Shown: positions 26,629 through 36,772, counted from the stretch's first letter. The stretch is DNA of 64,000 bases from Dehalococcoidia bacterium (GCA_022827095.1 JAJDTP010000019.1:1-64000), one strand, 5' to 3'. A program made the numbers and translations. The notes: generated by a model not told the origin, from the sequence alone.

Positions 26629-27714
26629 CTAATCACCGTCGTCGTAATCGTAGTCGTCGTCTTCGGGGTCAAATACCAGGGGAGTGTCGTCGTCCAGGTC
26701 TTCGTCGTCCAGGTCGGGGCCCGCTGCGCTGGCGGCCTGACTGACCCGGGCTGAGCTGACGCCCAACTCTGCGAGTTTGCCCTGCAATTCTTCCAGGGAC
26801 TTCTGCCCGAAGTTGCGTATGTTCAGCAGTTCGTCCGAGCTGAGGTCGAGAACCTGCCCGACGCGATCCAGCTTGGCGCGCTTCAGGCAGTTGAGAGTGC
26901 GCGAGGACAGGTCCAACCGCTCGATGGGCATCAGATAGACTTCCGAGGCAACGTTTAGGTTGCCGGCGTCCAGCGGCGCATCAGCCGGGCGGCTGAGTTG
27001 GTTGAACATAAAGAAGTGCTGGACGAGGTTCTCGGAGGCTTCCTGGATGGCGGCTAGGGGGCTCACTGCTCCATCGGTCCACACCTGCAGGATCAGCCGC
27101 TCCCAGTCGGTCTGCTGGCCGACCATCATCCGCTCGACGGAGTAGTCGACTTTGCGGACGGGGTTGTAGATGGCGTCCACCGGGAGCACGCCCACCGGGA
27201 GGCCGGCCATGCTGTCGCCCTGGGCCACCTGCTGATAGCCCTTGCCCGCTTCCACGTTGAATTCGATGGACAGGGATACGTCCGGGTTGTCCAGGGTGGC
27301 CAGGTGCAACTCCGGGTTGACGATCTGGTAGTCGCTGGCGGTGGCGATGTCGCCGGCGCAGACACGGCCCTCGCCGGTCACGTCGAGGCGCATCTTGCCG
27401 GTGCGCTTGGACAGGGCGTGGATACGGATGCGCTTGACGCTGAGGAGAAGGTCCATAACCTCCTCCTTGACGCCGGGTATGACGGAGTATTCGTGGGGCA
27501 CGCCTTCAATCTTCACCCAGGTCACGGCGGTTCCCTGGATGGAACTAAGCAGCAGCCGGCGCAGCGGATTGCCCACGGTGGTGGCATATCCCCGTTCCAG
27601 CGGTTCCAGGGCGACGCAAGCGTAGGTATCGTTGCTGTCGATCACCCGGATGGACGGGGAGGGTATTTCGGGTTCCGGATCCCGCAATGGCGGGAGGATC
27701 TGAGGATCTAGCAT
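26629..27714 (-). CDS. rpoA: RNA polymerase alpha subunit with acidic C-terminal tail
   Basis: The ATG at 27714, eight bases after the rpsD stop, gives 361 residues; the longer frame upstream lies within rpsD. The assembly domain has [28 protein letters not shown] near residues 38-65 and [23 protein letters not shown]. The C-terminal domain has [26 protein letters not shown] near 267-292 and [13 protein letters not shown] near 298-310. After this, residues 334-361 form a tail in which about two thirds of residues are Asp or Glu. Most alpha subunits end soon after the last C-terminal helix, so this tail is unusual. It could influence contacts with DNA or activators. Confidence 0.97.
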   Translation of the reverse strand: MLDPQILPPLRDPEPEIPSPSIRVIDSNDTYACVALEPLERGYATTVGNPLRRLLLSSIQGTAVTWVKIEGVPHEYSVIPGVKEEVMDLLLSVKRIRIHALSKRTGKMRLDVTGEGRVCAGDIATASDYQIVNPELHLATLDNPDVSLSIEFNVEAGKGYQQVAQGDSMAGLPVGVLPVDAIYNPVRKVDYSVERMMVGQQTDWERLILQVWTDGAVSPLAAIQEASENLVQHFFMFNQLSRPADAPLDAGNLNVASEVYLMPIERLDLSSRTLNCLKRAKLDRVGQVLDLSSDELLNIRNFGQKSLEELQGKLAELGVSSARVSQAASAAGPDLDDEDLDDDTPLVFDPEDDDYDYDDGD

Positions 27715-27722
27715 GCCGCAGG

Positions 27723-28349
27723 TTACCTTGAGTAGTACTCGACGATCAGGCGGGAGTTGATGGTTTCGGGCAGTTCGTTGTCGGGCGGCATTGAGATCAC
27801 CTGACCCTCCATCTGGGTCAGGTCGAGGGTCAGCCAACTGGGAAGGGTCCGCTTGGGCAGTCCGTCGGTGCGGTCGGCGAAGAACTCGCGCTTGCGGGAG
27901 GTTTCCGTCCAGGCGACGGTCTGTCCCGGCTTAACCAGGAATGAAGGAATGTCGGTCTTGCGGCCGTTGACGTTGAAGTGGCCGTGCTGGACCATCTGGC
28001 GGGCCTGCTTGCGTGAGTCGGCGAACCCCAGCAGATAGATCACGTTGTCCAGTCGCCGCTCCAGGGTGCGGAGCAGGTTGTTGCCGGAGATGCCGGGCGT
28101 GTTGAACGCATCGGTCATGTACTTCCGGAACTGGCTTTCCATGATGCCGTACATCTGCCGTGCCTTCTGCTTCTCCCGCAGGTGAACGCCGTAGTCGGAA
28201 ACGCGCCGGCGACGGTTGCCACCGCCTCCGGGCGGGATGTGGCGTCGCTCGATGGCGCAGCGCGGAGAAAAGCAGCGGTCGCCTTTCAGGAAGAGCTTTT
28301 CGCCAGCGCGGCGGCACAGGCGGCAGGATGGTCCGGTATATCTGCCCAT
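27723..28349 (-). CDS. rpsD: Ribosomal protein S4 (zinc-binding form)
   Basis: The 208-residue S4 is a primary binder of 16S rRNA. It has four N-terminal cysteines (C9, C12, C26, C31) in CRLCRR...CFSPRC, the C+ zinc-binding form. The S4 RNA-binding domain follows, with LERRLDNVIYLLGFADSRKQARQMVQHGHFNVNG. S4 can repress its operon in other bacteria; no leader structure was identified here. Confidence 0.98.
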   Translation of the reverse strand: MGRYTGPSCRLCRRAGEKLFLKGDRCFSPRCAIERRHIPPGGGGNRRRRVSDYGVHLREKQKARQMYGIMESQFRKYMTDAFNTPGISGNNLLRTLERRLDNVIYLLGFADSRKQARQMVQHGHFNVNGRKTDIPSFLVKPGQTVAWTETSRKREFFADRTDGLPKRTLPSWLTLDLTQMEGQVISMPPDNELPETINSRLIVEYYSR

Positions 28350-28389
28350 GTTGGTCTTTCCGTTGGTGGTGTGGGGTAGAGTTGCGAAA

Positions 28390-28773
28390 TTAGACGCGGC
28401 GACGCTTGGGAGGGCGGACGCCGTTGTGGGGGATGGGGGTGACGTCGCGAATGCTGGAGACGTTCAGGCCGGCGGCCTGCAGCGCCCGGATCGCCGGTTC
28501 ACGGCCGGAGCCGGGGCCCTTGATATAGACGTCGATGTTGCGCATGCCCATGTCCACGCCGCGGCGGGCGGCTTGCTCGGCAGCGCGCTGGGCGGCGAAG
28601 GCCGTGCCCTTGCGCGAGCCGCGGAAACCGGCGGTGCCGGCGCTGGTGGACGCCACGACATTCCCGTCGGGGTCGGTCAGGCTGACCAGCGTATTGTTGA
28701 ACGTGGAGTAGATGTAAGCGCGCCCCTGGGGGATGGAGCGTCGCTCGCGACGACGTGCGCGTGGTCGGGGCAT
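28390..28773 (-). CDS. rpsK: Ribosomal protein S11
   Basis: This 127-residue platform protein of the 30S subunit has [58 protein letters not shown] and the C-terminal [13 protein letters not shown], all canonical. The N-terminus is arginine-rich ([11 protein letters not shown]). Confidence 0.98.
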   Translation of the reverse strand: MPRPRARRRERRSIPQGRAYIYSTFNNTLVSLTDPDGNVVASTSAGTAGFRGSRKGTAFAAQRAAEQAARRGVDMGMRNIDVYIKGPGSGREPAIRALQAAGLNVSSIRDVTPIPHNGVRPPKRRRV

Positions 28774-28835
28774 TGGTTGTTACCTCGTTGGGATCGTTAG
28801 TCCAGAAGGGTGGGGTCAGACGCCGACGGCCCGGG

Positions 28836-29228
28836 CTACTTCTTGCCGCCGGTGCGCCGACCGCGGCCGGCCACGGTACGCCGGGCGCCCTTGCGGGAGC
28901 GGGCGTTGGTGCGGGTGCGCTGGCCGTGCACCGGGAGGTTCCGGCGATGGCGCAGGCCCCGGTAGCTGCCGATGTCAATAAGCCGACGAATGTTCTCGTT
29001 ATGTTCGCGGCGCAGGTCACCCTCGGTGATGTAGTCCTGGTCGACGATGACGCGGATGCGGTCAACCTCGACCTCGGAGAGTTCGTTCATGCGCGGTGGC
29101 ATGTCGGTGTCCAGGTTGGCTTTGCCCACGATTTCGATGGCTTTGGAGGGGCCAATGCCGTAGATGGTGCGCAGCGCGATGTGGGCGCGCTTGCGGTCGG
29201 GTACGTCGACTCCGGCTATTCGGACCAT
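28836..29228 (-). CDS. rpsM: Ribosomal protein S13
   Basis: The 130-residue protein sits in the 30S head and contacts 50S and P-site tRNA. Motifs are RIAGVDVPDRKRAHIALRTIYGIG, REHNENIRRLIDIGSYRGLRHRR and the basic tail with GQRTRTNARSRKGARRTVAG. Confidence 0.98.
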   Translation of the reverse strand: MVRIAGVDVPDRKRAHIALRTIYGIGPSKAIEIVGKANLDTDMPPRMNELSEVEVDRIRVIVDQDYITEGDLRREHNENIRRLIDIGSYRGLRHRRNLPVHGQRTRTNARSRKGARRTVAGRGRRTGGKK

Positions 29229-29291
29229 GGTTACGCTCCTGAACTTGGGGTGCGGTCGCGGAACGGGATGACCAGCTTACGCCGGATCGGG

Positions 29292-29405
29292 CTATCCCTG
29301 CCGTTGCGCGTGCTTGCTGTTGACGCAGATGATGCGCACCACGCCCTTGCGCCGGATGACCCGGCAGCGGTCGCAGCGCGGCTTCACCGATGCGGACACT
29401 TTCAT
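29292..29405 (-). CDS. rpmJ: Ribosomal protein L36
   Basis: This 37-residue protein is too short for a default gene finder but is clear. It starts [15 protein letters not shown] and continues [22 protein letters not shown]. The C-x2-C, a third cysteine and a histidine make the zinc-binding (C+) form. It lies between infA and rpsM, its usual place. Confidence 0.96.
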   Translation of the reverse strand: MKVSASVKPRCDRCRVIRRKGVVRIICVNSKHAQRQG

Positions 29406-29426
29406 GGATATTCTCCGCGGTTCCGG

Positions 29427-29645
29427 CTACTTGAAGCGATAGGTGATGCGCCCTCGACTCAGGTCGTAGGGGGACAGCTCCACCAGCACCCGGTCGCCCG
29501 GCAGCACCCGGATGAAGTGCATGCGGATCTTGCCCGAAATGTGGGCGAGGACCTGGTGTTCGTTGGGCAGTTCCACGCGGAACATGCCGTTGGGCAGGGC
29601 TTCGGTTACCTGCGCCTCAACTTCAATCGCTTCTTTCTTGGCCAT
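29427..29645 (-). CDS. infA: Translation initiation factor IF-1
   Basis: This 72-residue S1/OB-fold protein occupies the A site during initiation. It shows [62 protein letters not shown]. The length is exactly normal and it follows map. Confidence 0.98.
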   Translation of the reverse strand: MAKKEAIEVEAQVTEALPNGMFRVELPNEHQVLAHISGKIRMHFIRVLPGDRVLVELSPYDLSRGRITYRFK

Positions 29646-29703
29646 AAACCTTCCTTCTTTGCGCCGACGAGCCGGAGGTGGGCTGGCAGCGGCGCGTGTG
29701 TCG

Positions 29704-30513
29704 TCAGTCGTGAACGGTCAGGATCTTGGGACCGTCGGCGGTGATTGCCAGGGTGTGCTCGAAATGAGCGGATAGCGCGCCGTCGGCGGTGACCACGGTC
29801 CAATCGTCGTCCAGTATGGTGGTATTTTCCGTTCCCATGTTCAGCATGGGTTCGATGCAGATGCACATTCCAGGCCGCAGCAAAACGCCCTTTCCGGCCT
29901 CGCCGTAGTTGGGTACCTGCGGGTCCTCGTGGAGATGGCGACCAACGCCGTGACCTACGAATTGGCGAACCACTCCGTAGCCACGGGGAATGGCGTAACC
30001 GGATACGGCGGCGCCGATGTCGCCGATGCGATTGCCCGGCTGGGCGGCGGCGATCCCGGCGTAGAGGCTCGCCCGCGTGTCGTCCATGAGTTGCTGGGCT
30101 TCTTCGGAGATATCGCCCACGGCCACCGAGATGGCGGCGTCACCGATGAACCCGTCGATGGTCGCGCCGCAGTCCATCTTGATGATATCGCCCTCTTTGA
30201 GCACCCGCTTGCCTGGGATGCCGTGGACGATTTCCTCGTTGACCGAGGCGCAGATGACGCCGGGGAACCCTTGATAGCCGAGGAAGGTGGGCACTGCGCC
30301 CATGCCGCGGATGTTCTTTTCCGCGATGCGACCGAGATCGGCGGTGGTCATGCCCGGCTCGACCGACTCTCTAAGCAGCGCCAGCGTGGAGCCAACAATT
30401 GCTCCGGCGCGCTCCATGGCTTCCATCTCCCGGCGGGATTTGATGGTTATCCCTCCAGTGTACGAGGAGGGCGAGTTGGAGGCAGTTTTGCGTTTGGGCT
30501 TGTTTCGCACCAT
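29704..30513 (-). CDS. map: Methionine aminopeptidase, type I
   Basis: Map removes the initiator methionine from nascent proteins. The 269-residue protein has the five metal ligands: two aspartates ([15 protein letters not shown]), a histidine in [13 protein letters not shown] and glutamates in CIEPML and [18 protein letters not shown] precedes them. A 20-residue basic N-terminal extension ([10 protein letters not shown]) is extra relative to E. coli. It lies between adk and infA, as in many spc operons. Confidence 0.97.
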   Translation of the reverse strand: MVRNKPKRKTASNSPSSYTGGITIKSRREMEAMERAGAIVGSTLALLRESVEPGMTTADLGRIAEKNIRGMGAVPTFLGYQGFPGVICASVNEEIVHGIPGKRVLKEGDIIKMDCGATIDGFIGDAAISVAVGDISEEAQQLMDDTRASLYAGIAAAQPGNRIGDIGAAVSGYAIPRGYGVVRQFVGHGVGRHLHEDPQVPNYGEAGKGVLLRPGMCICIEPMLNMGTENTTILDDDWTVVTADGALSAHFEHTLAITADGPKILTVHD

Positions 30514-30532
30514 TGTAATTATACCTCAACCG

Positions 30533-31228
30533 TTACGATTTTGAAACCGCACCCGCTCCGGCGGTGTCCAGAATCCGTAACACGGAATGATGCACCGCGT
30601 CAATCGACCGCTCACCGGGGATGTCGGCGAGCAGACCGCGCTGGCGGTAGAATTCCAGGACCGGGGCAGTCTCCTGGTGGTAAATGGACAAACGGTTGGC
30701 TACCGCTGCTTCGGTGTCGTCGTCTCTTTGGTAAATGTCGCCGCCGTCGGGACAGTACACGCATTTCGCGGGCGGAACTCCGGTTTCGGGATCCCGCGCG
30801 AAGGGTCGTTGGCAGGCCCGGCAGACGTAGCGGTTGCTCAGGCGGCGGATCAGTTCGCTGTCCTCCACCTGGATGTGGACCACACGGTCGAGCCTCTGGT
30901 CCCGCTCGCCCAGCGCCGCTTCGAGCGCCTCGGCCTGGGTCGTATTGCGGGGAAAGCCGTCCAGCATGAATCCGTCGGCGTCACCGATGTCGCTGATGCG
31001 GTCGATGACCATGCCGATGGTGACCTCGTCGGGCACGAGCTCGCCGCGGTTCATGTACCCGCGGGCCAGTTCGCCCAGTTCAGTTCCATTGGACAGGTGA
31101 TGCCGGAAGAGGTCGCCGGAGCTGACGTGCTCGATGCCCAGGCTCTCCCTGAGCAACTGGGCTTGAGTGCCCTTTCCGGCGCCCGGAGGGCCGAAGAGAA
31201 CCAGCCTGATGCCGTTGGCCGCGGTCAT
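30533..31228 (-). CDS. adk: Adenylate kinase with zinc-binding LID
   Basis: Adk equilibrates ATP and AMP with ADP. The ATG at 31228 overlaps the secY stop (ATGA) and yields 231 residues; the longer frame upstream is a shadow of secY. The P-loop is GPPGAGKGT (13-21), followed by SSGDLFRHH and MLDGFPRNTTQA. The LID domain carries CRAC...CVYC, the four-cysteine zinc site typical of Gram-positive-type and many thermophile enzymes. Confidence 0.97.
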   Translation of the reverse strand: MTAANGIRLVLFGPPGAGKGTQAQLLRESLGIEHVSSGDLFRHHLSNGTELGELARGYMNRGELVPDEVTIGMVIDRISDIGDADGFMLDGFPRNTTQAEALEAALGERDQRLDRVVHIQVEDSELIRRLSNRYVCRACQRPFARDPETGVPPAKCVYCPDGGDIYQRDDDTEAAVANRLSIYHQETAPVLEFYRQRGLLADIPGERSIDAVHHSVLRILDTAGAGAVSKS

Positions 31229-32556
31229 CTCAGGAACCCTTCGTAGTTGCGCATCATGAGCTGCGCCTCCAACTGCCGCAAGGTATCCAGACCCACGCCG
31301 ACCATGATCAGGAGGCTGGTGCTGCTGAGCGCGATGGCCTCCACGTTGGTGATCAGGGACGCGATGTAGGGCACGATGGCGATGAAGCCCAGGAACAGCG
31401 CGCCGCCCATGGTGAGGCGGAGGATCACCCGGTTCAGGTAGTCCTGGGTGGGCCGGCCCGGCCGAATGCCCAGAACGAAGCCGCCGTTGCGTTGCAGATT
31501 CTCGGCGATGTTCTGCTGCTGGAACACGACCAGCGTGTAGAAGAAGGTGAATGCCACCACCAGGAAGAACGCCAGGATCCAGTAGATGGGACCGGTGGGG
31601 CTCAGAGCCACCTGGAGGTCGGCGGCGATGTTGCCGACGAAACCGCCGGCGGAACTGAGGTACTGGGCGACGGTTCCGGGCAGGATGACGATGGAGAAGG
31701 CGAAGATCAGCGGGATCATGCCGGCCGAGTTGATCCGCAGCGGGATGTACGTGGAGCCCGATTGGCGGTACATCTGGCCCCCTCTGAAGATGCTGCGGCC
31801 GTACTGGACCGGTATGCGGCGGTGGGCCTCGTTGAACACCACGATCAGGGCGATGATCAACAGACCGATGAGGGCGAAGAAGAAGACGCCGATGATGTTG
31901 TCGCGGTCCAGGAAGCCGGTGGCCAGCAATCCAGGAAAGCCCACCACGATGCCGGCGAAGATGATCAGCGAGATGCCGTTGCCGATGCCGCGCTCGGTGA
32001 TCAGCTCGCCCAGCCACACCAGGAACATGGTGCCGGCGGTGAGGGACATGACCGCGGCCAGCGTCGGGAGGAACGAGTCCGGCCCGAACCCGACGTTGGT
32101 GAGTACGCCGGCCTGCTGTAGGAGCACCATCTGGGCGAAGGCCTGGGCAATGGCGATGGGCACCGTTCCCCAGTGGGTGATGCGGTTCATCTTGATGCGC
32201 CCGGCTTCGCCCTCCCGTGACAGGTTTTGTAACTGGGGGATGACGGGCGTCAGCAGTTGCATGATGATGGACGCCGTGATGTATGGGAATACGCCCAGCG
32301 CCACGATGCTCATGCGGCTCAGCGCGCCGCCGGAGAAGAGGTCGAGGAACCCCAGCAACTGGTTGTTGGTGAACAGCTGCTCCAGGGCGGCCGTGTCAAG
32401 CCCCGGTATAGGAATATGGGCGACCAGCCGGTAGAGGGCCAGCATCCCCAGGGTGAAGAGGATCTTGGCCCGAAGGTCGGGCAGGCTGAATGCGTCGATC
32501 GCCGCCTGAACCAGGCGCGGCCATCGGCCTCCTGCCTGTGCCTCAGTCTGAATCAT
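31225..32556 (-). CDS. secY: Protein translocase subunit SecY
   Basis: The 443-residue channel subunit of the Sec translocon has ten membrane segments. Signatures are the plug-region LDLFSGGALSRMSIVALGVFPYITASIIMQLL near residues 70-102, GNGISLIIFAGI, and the cytoplasmic RRIPVQYGR loop that binds the ribosome and SecA. Secretory and membrane proteins of this window (TRAP lipoprotein, CcdA) would pass through it. Confidence 0.98.
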   Translation of the reverse strand: MIQTEAQAGGRWPRLVQAAIDAFSLPDLRAKILFTLGMLALYRLVAHIPIPGLDTAALEQLFTNNQLLGFLDLFSGGALSRMSIVALGVFPYITASIIMQLLTPVIPQLQNLSREGEAGRIKMNRITHWGTVPIAIAQAFAQMVLLQQAGVLTNVGFGPDSFLPTLAAVMSLTAGTMFLVWLGELITERGIGNGISLIIFAGIVVGFPGLLATGFLDRDNIIGVFFFALIGLLIIALIVVFNEAHRRIPVQYGRSIFRGGQMYRQSGSTYIPLRINSAGMIPLIFAFSIVILPGTVAQYLSSAGGFVGNIAADLQVALSPTGPIYWILAFFLVVAFTFFYTLVVFQQQNIAENLQRNGGFVLGIRPGRPTQDYLNRVILRLTMGGALFLGFIAIVPYIASLITNVEAIALSSTSLLIMVGVGLDTLRQLEAQLMMRNYEGFLR

Positions 32557-32595
32557 GGCGCGTCTTGCCCCGTCAGTCCCAACCGCTTGCCGAGG

Positions 32596-33042
32596 CTAGA
32601 GCTCGGTAACGGTACCCCCGGCTGCTTCGATCTTGGCCCGGGCCGAGGCGGTGAACTTGTGGGCGGCCACGGTCAGCGGCTGCTGCAACTCGCCGTCACC
32701 CACCACCTTTACCGGAAGTTTAGTGCGGCGAACGATGCCCAACTGATGCAGCAGTTCCGGCGTGACCTGGGTGTTGGCCTCAAACCGTTCCTGAAGCGTG
32801 TCCAGGTCCACCAGCGCGTAGTAGGTTTTGTAGCGGTTGTTGAACCCGCGCTTCATGGGCAAGCCCTTGATCAAGGGCATCTGGCCGCCTTCAAAGCCGG
32901 GCCGCAGGCCGGGACCGGAGCGGGACTTTTGACCCTTCATGCCGCGGCCCGCGTAGCTGCCGCCGCCGGCGGAGTCGCCGCGGCCAACCCGCTTGCGGGC
33001 CCGTCGCGCGCCCTTGGGCGACGAGATTTCGTGTTCCATCAT
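32596..33042 (-). CDS. rplO: Ribosomal protein L15
   Basis: The 148-residue 50S protein has the glycine- and arginine-rich N-terminus KRVGRGDSAGGGSYAGRGMKGQKSRSG and a C-terminal globular domain (KLPVKVVGDGELQQPLTVAAHKFTASARAKIEAAGG). It lies between rpmD and secY, as usual. Confidence 0.98.
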   Translation of the reverse strand: MMEHEISSPKGARRARKRVGRGDSAGGGSYAGRGMKGQKSRSGPGLRPGFEGGQMPLIKGLPMKRGFNNRYKTYYALVDLDTLQERFEANTQVTPELLHQLGIVRRTKLPVKVVGDGELQQPLTVAAHKFTASARAKIEAAGGTVTEL

Positions 33043-33077
33043 GGTGGCAATCGCTCCCTAACTATACGGATCGGGCG

Positions 33078-33260
33078 TTATTCGACGGGCTCGACGGTAA
33101 TCAGGTGCTGGACCTTGTTGACCATCCCCCGAATGGTGGGACTGTCCTCGCGAACCACCGAGTGGTTCAGCCGCTTGAGCCCCAACGATTGCACGATCCG
33201 GCGTTGGTAGGACGGACGCCCGATGCAGCTTTTCTTCCAGGTGATTTTGATCTGCGCCAT
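33078..33260 (-). CDS. rpmD: Ribosomal protein L30
   Basis: This 60-residue protein shows [32 protein letters not shown] and ends [11 protein letters not shown]. The length and the position between rpsE and rplO are standard. Confidence 0.97.
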   Translation of the reverse strand: MAQIKITWKKSCIGRPSYQRRIVQSLGLKRLNHSVVREDSPTIRGMVNKVQHLITVEPVE

Positions 33261-33313
33261 TTGTTTTTTACCTGCCGTCTGCCGCGAACGGGAGACGGGG
33301 AGAACTTGCGTGG

Positions 33314-34180
33314 TTAGGACTGCGGTTCAGCCTCGTCGGCGGACGAGACCTCGGTCGCGGGTTCGGCCGCTGCCGGCGGTTCCTCAGCAGCGACGGCCTC
33401 CGCGGGCGGTTCGCCCTCAGCGGCGGCCGGGGTTTCAGGGGCCGCTTCAGCCATGGGTTCCGGAGTTGCCTCGGCCGCGGGCGCCTCAACGGCGGGAGCC
33501 GCAGTTTCGGCGCTGGCAGGAGCCGATACTTCGGGGGCAGCGGTTTCGGCGGCGCCGTTCGTGCCCGGAGGGTTCAATCCCAGCCGGGCGGCGCGTTCGG
33601 TTTCAGGGTCGCGCAGGAGGCTGAGGGCTTCCAGGGTCGCCTGAACGATGTTGATGGGGTTGCGCGAGCCCAGCGACTTGCCCACCACGTCCTGCACGCC
33701 GCCCAGTTCCAGCATGGCGCGCATCGCTCCCGCGGCGATGATGCCGGTTCCCAGCGGGGCCGGCTTGATAATAACGATGGACGCGCCTTTGCGGACCGAA
33801 ATCTCGTGGGGAATGGTGCTTCCCTTGATGGGGATGTTGATGGTGCTCCGCCGGGCCACGGCGGTTCCCTTGCGGACCGCGTCGGGGATGGCCAGAGCCT
33901 TGCCCATGCCGGCGCCCACGCGGCCCTGGCCGTCGCCAACCACCACCAGGGCGTTGAACCGGAGCCGGCGGCCGCCCTTGACCACTTTGGCAATGCGACG
34001 GGTGTGGACCACCCGCTCGTTCATGCCGCCGCTGTCGTCGTCGCGCTGCCGCTGGTCACGGTCTCGGCCGCGACCGCCGCGGCCTCCGCGCCGATCGGGT
34101 CCGTCGCCGCCTCTGCCAGGGGGGCCGCCTCTGCCGGGCGGGCCGGTTCTTGGGCCTCTGCGTGTTGCTGGAGAAACCAT
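33314..34180 (-). CDS. rpsE: Ribosomal protein S5 with long low-complexity extensions
   Basis: S5 shapes the decoding site and is normally about 165-175 residues; this one has 288. Residues 1-52 are a glycine/arginine-rich extension ([23 protein letters not shown]). The S5 domains occupy about 53-204 ([65 protein letters not shown]). Residues 205-288 form a tail of Ala, Pro and Glu with a net negative charge. The frame stays open and GC3-rich through the tail, so it is probably translated. The ATG shares a base with the rplR stop (TGATG). Confidence 0.96.
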   Translation of the reverse strand: MVSPATRRGPRTGPPGRGGPPGRGGDGPDRRGGRGGRGRDRDQRQRDDDSGGMNERVVHTRRIAKVVKGGRRLRFNALVVVGDGQGRVGAGMGKALAIPDAVRKGTAVARRSTINIPIKGSTIPHEISVRKGASIVIIKPAPLGTGIIAAGAMRAMLELGGVQDVVGKSLGSRNPINIVQATLEALSLLRDPETERAARLGLNPPGTNGAAETAAPEVSAPASAETAAPAVEAPAAEATPEPMAEAAPETPAAAEGEPPAEAVAAEEPPAAAEPATEVSSADEAEPQS

Positions 34181-34539
34181 CAGAATACAAGCCCTCCTTC
34201 GCGGGCTGCGTCGGCCAGGGCCTTGACCCGGCCGTGGAACCGGTAACCGCCCCGGTCGAACACCACGGAGGTAACTCCGGCGGCCCGGGCGCGCTCGGCC
34301 ACCAGCTTGCCCACGGCAGCCGACGCTACCGTCTTGGGCGTGGCGTCCTCGCCGCCGAGCTCGTGGCTGGACGCGTAGGCCAGGGTGTGGCCTTCCACGT
34401 CGTCGATTACCTGTGCGTATATGCCCTTCAGGCTGCGGAAAACGCAGAGGCGCGGCCGGTCGGGGGTTCCGTGGACCTTGTTGCGTACCCGGCGGTGCCG
34501 GACGATGCGCAGTTTTCGGGAATCTTTGTCGCGTGGCAT
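34180..34539 (-). CDS. rplR: Ribosomal protein L18
   Basis: The 119-residue 5S-rRNA-binding protein shows [37 protein letters not shown] and the C-terminal [27 protein letters not shown] repeat-filled spacer separates it from rplF upstream (34540-34691), a rare interruption inside the spc operon. Confidence 0.98.
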   Translation of the reverse strand: MPRDKDSRKLRIVRHRRVRNKVHGTPDRPRLCVFRSLKGIYAQVIDDVEGHTLAYASSHELGGEDATPKTVASAAVGKLVAERARAAGVTSVVFDRGGYRFHGRVKALADAAREGGLVF

Positions 34540-34556
34540 TTTACGTTTGCTCTCAA

Positions 34557-34661
34557 ACCCTCTGGATTCCCGCTTTTGCGGGAATGACGGGGGTGATGTT
34601 CAATTTCTGGTCGGCTGTGCTAGTTGCTGGGAGTAATGGATTCCGGCTTTCGCCGGAATGA
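34557..34661. repeat. Two palindromes inserted between rplF and rplR
   Basis: ATTCCCGCTTTTGCGGGAAT (34566-34585) and ATTCCGGCTTTCGCCGGAAT (34640-34659), each followed by GACGGG, sit in a 152-base spacer in the spc operon. They belong to the same dispersed family as the copies at 11927, 16112 and 16152. Confidence 0.82.
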
Positions 34662-34691
34662 CGGGTCCATTTGACAGGGACTACGGATCCA

Positions 34692-35306
34692 TTACACGGC
34701 GCGGCGGGCGGCGGCCTTGCCGGGCTTGAGACGGAGGACTTCACCCTGGTACCGGATGCCCTTTTCCTTGTAGCGGTTCGGGGGCCGGACCTTGCGCACC
34801 TTGGCGGCCAGTTGGCCCACCTTCTGCTTATCAACGCCGGTGATATGAACCCGGTTGTTGCCCTCGACCTCCATGGTCAAGCCTTCTTCGGGGAACACGT
34901 CGACGGTGTGGCTGTAGCCGACGCTGAGGGTGATGCCGGCACCGTTCTGCTGCACCCGGTAGCCCACGCCCATGAGTTCCAGGGTCCGGCTGTAGCCTTC
35001 GGTTACGCCGACAACCGCGTTGGCGACCAGGGACCGGGTCAAGCCATGCAGCGAGTGATGGAACTTACGCTCGGTCAGCCTCTCAACGAGGACCTCCCCG
35101 TCCTCCACCTTGACGGTGACTTCCGGGTGGTACCTCTGGATCACCTCGCCGCGCGGGCCGGTGACCTTCACGCCTCCGTAGAGGACTTCAACCTGGACGC
35201 CGTCCGGGATCGGGATGGGCTGACGGCCGATGCGAGACAGGGGCTTCTCGGCGGGCGGAATACGTTCGGCGACGCCGACGCTCACGGGGACCTCGTTACC
35301 AGACAT
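34692..35306 (-). CDS. rplF: Ribosomal protein L6
   Basis: The 204-residue L6 has the usual LSRIGRQPIPIPDGVQVE opening, but at residue 23, after an extra N-terminal segment MSGNEVPVSVGVAERIPPAEKP. No better start is visible: the ATG at 35306 lies inside the end of rpsH (11-base overlap). The C-terminus has RKVRPPNRYKEKGIRYQGE, the 23S rRNA-binding signature. Confidence 0.96.
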   Translation of the reverse strand: MSGNEVPVSVGVAERIPPAEKPLSRIGRQPIPIPDGVQVEVLYGGVKVTGPRGEVIQRYHPEVTVKVEDGEVLVERLTERKFHHSLHGLTRSLVANAVVGVTEGYSRTLELMGVGYRVQQNGAGITLSVGYSHTVDVFPEEGLTMEVEGNNRVHITGVDKQKVGQLAAKVRKVRPPNRYKEKGIRYQGEVLRLKPGKAAARRAV

Positions 35307-35694
35307 AACAGACCAACTCTCCTCCGATGCCTTTGCGCCAGGCCTCGTATCCGGTCATCATTCCTTGGGAGGTGGAGACTATGGCGATGCCCAACCCGCC
35401 ATAGACCCGGGGGATCTCGCCCCGTCCGACGTGCACGCGCAGTCCGGGCTTGCTGATCCGGCGCAGCCCGCGAATGGCGTTGGTGTCGTCGTCCTTGTAG
35501 GTGAGATGGATCCGCATGGTGGGGAACTTCTGGTTGCGCGCCAGGTCCCAGTCACGAATGTAGCCCTGCGCCTTCAGGATGTCGGCGATGGCGACTTTCA
35601 TCTTGGACTGGGGCACCAGCACCGTTTGGTGCCGGGCCTGGATAGCGTTGCGAATGCGCGTCAGCATATCGGCAACCGGGTCGTTAATGGGCAT
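35296..35694 (-). CDS. rpsH: Ribosomal protein S8
   Basis: The ATG at 35694 gives 132 residues beginning MPINDPVADMLTRIRNA, the family's standard start. The C-terminal VYGGLGIAIVSTSQGMMTGYEAWRKGIGGELVCYVW carries the conserved rRNA-binding STSxG motif. S8 represses the spc operon in E. coli; whether it does here is not visible. Confidence 0.98.
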   Translation of the reverse strand: MPINDPVADMLTRIRNAIQARHQTVLVPQSKMKVAIADILKAQGYIRDWDLARNQKFPTMRIHLTYKDDDTNAIRGLRRISKPGLRVHVGRGEIPRVYGGLGIAIVSTSQGMMTGYEAWRKGIGGELVCYVW

Positions 35695-35750
35695 TGCGAA
35701 ACGGCTCCTTGAAAATCCTGTCAATCCTGGGCATCGATGCAAATAGAGCC

Positions 35751-36056
35751 TTACAGGCTGGCTTTCCGGACGCCGGGCAGCAGACCGTCCAGCGCCATTT
35801 CCCGGAAGGAGATGCGCGACAGGCCGAAGTGGCGAATGTAGCCACGGGGCCGGCCGGTGGCGCCGTCCCGGTTCCGGATGCGGTTGGGGTTAGCGTCGTG
35901 GGGCAGCAGAGCCAGCTTCTGGCGGGCCTCGAACCGCTCGCGTGGCGACCGGGACAAATCCCGGGCCTCGGCCAGGAGCGCGGCGCGTTGCGCCGCGTAC
36001 TTGGCGACGGTTTGCCGGCGTCGCTCGTTCTTGACGATGGAAGATTTCTTGGCCAA
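35751..36056 (-). CDS. rpsN: Ribosomal protein S14 (long, zinc-free form)
   Basis: This 101-residue protein is of the long type and lacks the C-x2-C zinc motif of the short form. It has NRIRNRDGATGRPRGYIRHFGLSRISFREMALDGLLPGVRKASL at the C-terminus. It differs in this from S4 and L36 in the same block, which keep their zinc cysteines. Confidence 0.97.
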   Translation of the reverse strand: MAKKSSIVKNERRRQTVAKYAAQRAALLAEARDLSRSPRERFEARQKLALLPHDANPNRIRNRDGATGRPRGYIRHFGLSRISFREMALDGLLPGVRKASL

Positions 36057-36104
36057 GGTTGTTTCTCCCGCTGCTCAGCTTTCGGTACGGATCGGGCGGT
36101 CAGC

Positions 36105-36752
36105 CTACTGGCGGACGAAAGGCATTTCGAAGTGTTCCAGGAGGCGCGCCGCTTCGGTGTCGTTGGTCGCGCTGGTGGTGATGGTGACCTGGAGCCCACG
36201 CAGCCGGTCGATGCTGTTGTAGTCGATTTCCGGGAACACGATCTGTTCACGCAGGCCCAGGGAGAAGTTTCCGCGGCCGTCGAAACCGTTGCGCGATATT
36301 CCGCGAAAGTCCCGGATACGGGGCAGGGCCGTGATAATCAAGCGCTCCAGGAAGTAATACATACGGTCGCCGCGCAGGGTCACGGCGGTCCCGATGGGGT
36401 TGCCCTGGCGCACCTTGAACCCGGCGATGGACCGACGGGCGCGGGTGATGACCGGCTTCTGACCCGAGATGGTAGTCAGGTCCCGGACGGCACTTTCCAT
36501 GGCGCGGCCGTTGGTCAGCGCCTCGCCGAGGCCGATGTTCAGGTTGATCTTGGTGACCCGGGGCACCTGCATGGGGCTGGTGTATCCAAACTCGGACACC
36601 ATCGCCGGGACTATCTCGTCCCGGAAGCGGATCTTGAAGGCGGGAGGGGGCAGTTCCGTCGGCTCAGCGCCGTTGGCTTCGGCTTCTTCCTGCCGTCGCC
36701 GCTGGCGGCGGCCTCCGCTCTGTTCGGTTCTTTCCTGCTGGTCAGTAGCCAT
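36105..36752 (-). CDS. rplE: Ribosomal protein L5
   Basis: The ATG at 36752 (GGGAG eight bases upstream) gives 215 residues. About 35 residues at the N-terminus are an extension rich in Gln, Arg and Glu ([19 protein letters not shown]) that is absent from typical L5 (about 180 residues). The L5 body has [37 protein letters not shown], and [29 protein letters not shown]. It binds 5S rRNA. Confidence 0.97.
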   Translation of the reverse strand: MATDQQERTEQSGGRRQRRRQEEAEANGAEPTELPPPAFKIRFRDEIVPAMVSEFGYTSPMQVPRVTKINLNIGLGEALTNGRAMESAVRDLTTISGQKPVITRARRSIAGFKVRQGNPIGTAVTLRGDRMYYFLERLIITALPRIRDFRGISRNGFDGRGNFSLGLREQIVFPEIDYNSIDRLRGLQVTITTSATNDTEAARLLEHFEMPFVRQ

Positions 36753-36772
36753 GGGGATCACTCCCGAGAGAG

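Noticed and set aside
30533-32017. A 494-codon frame containing adk
   Set aside because: Only the part from 31228 down is adenylate kinase; the rest is a shadow of secY.
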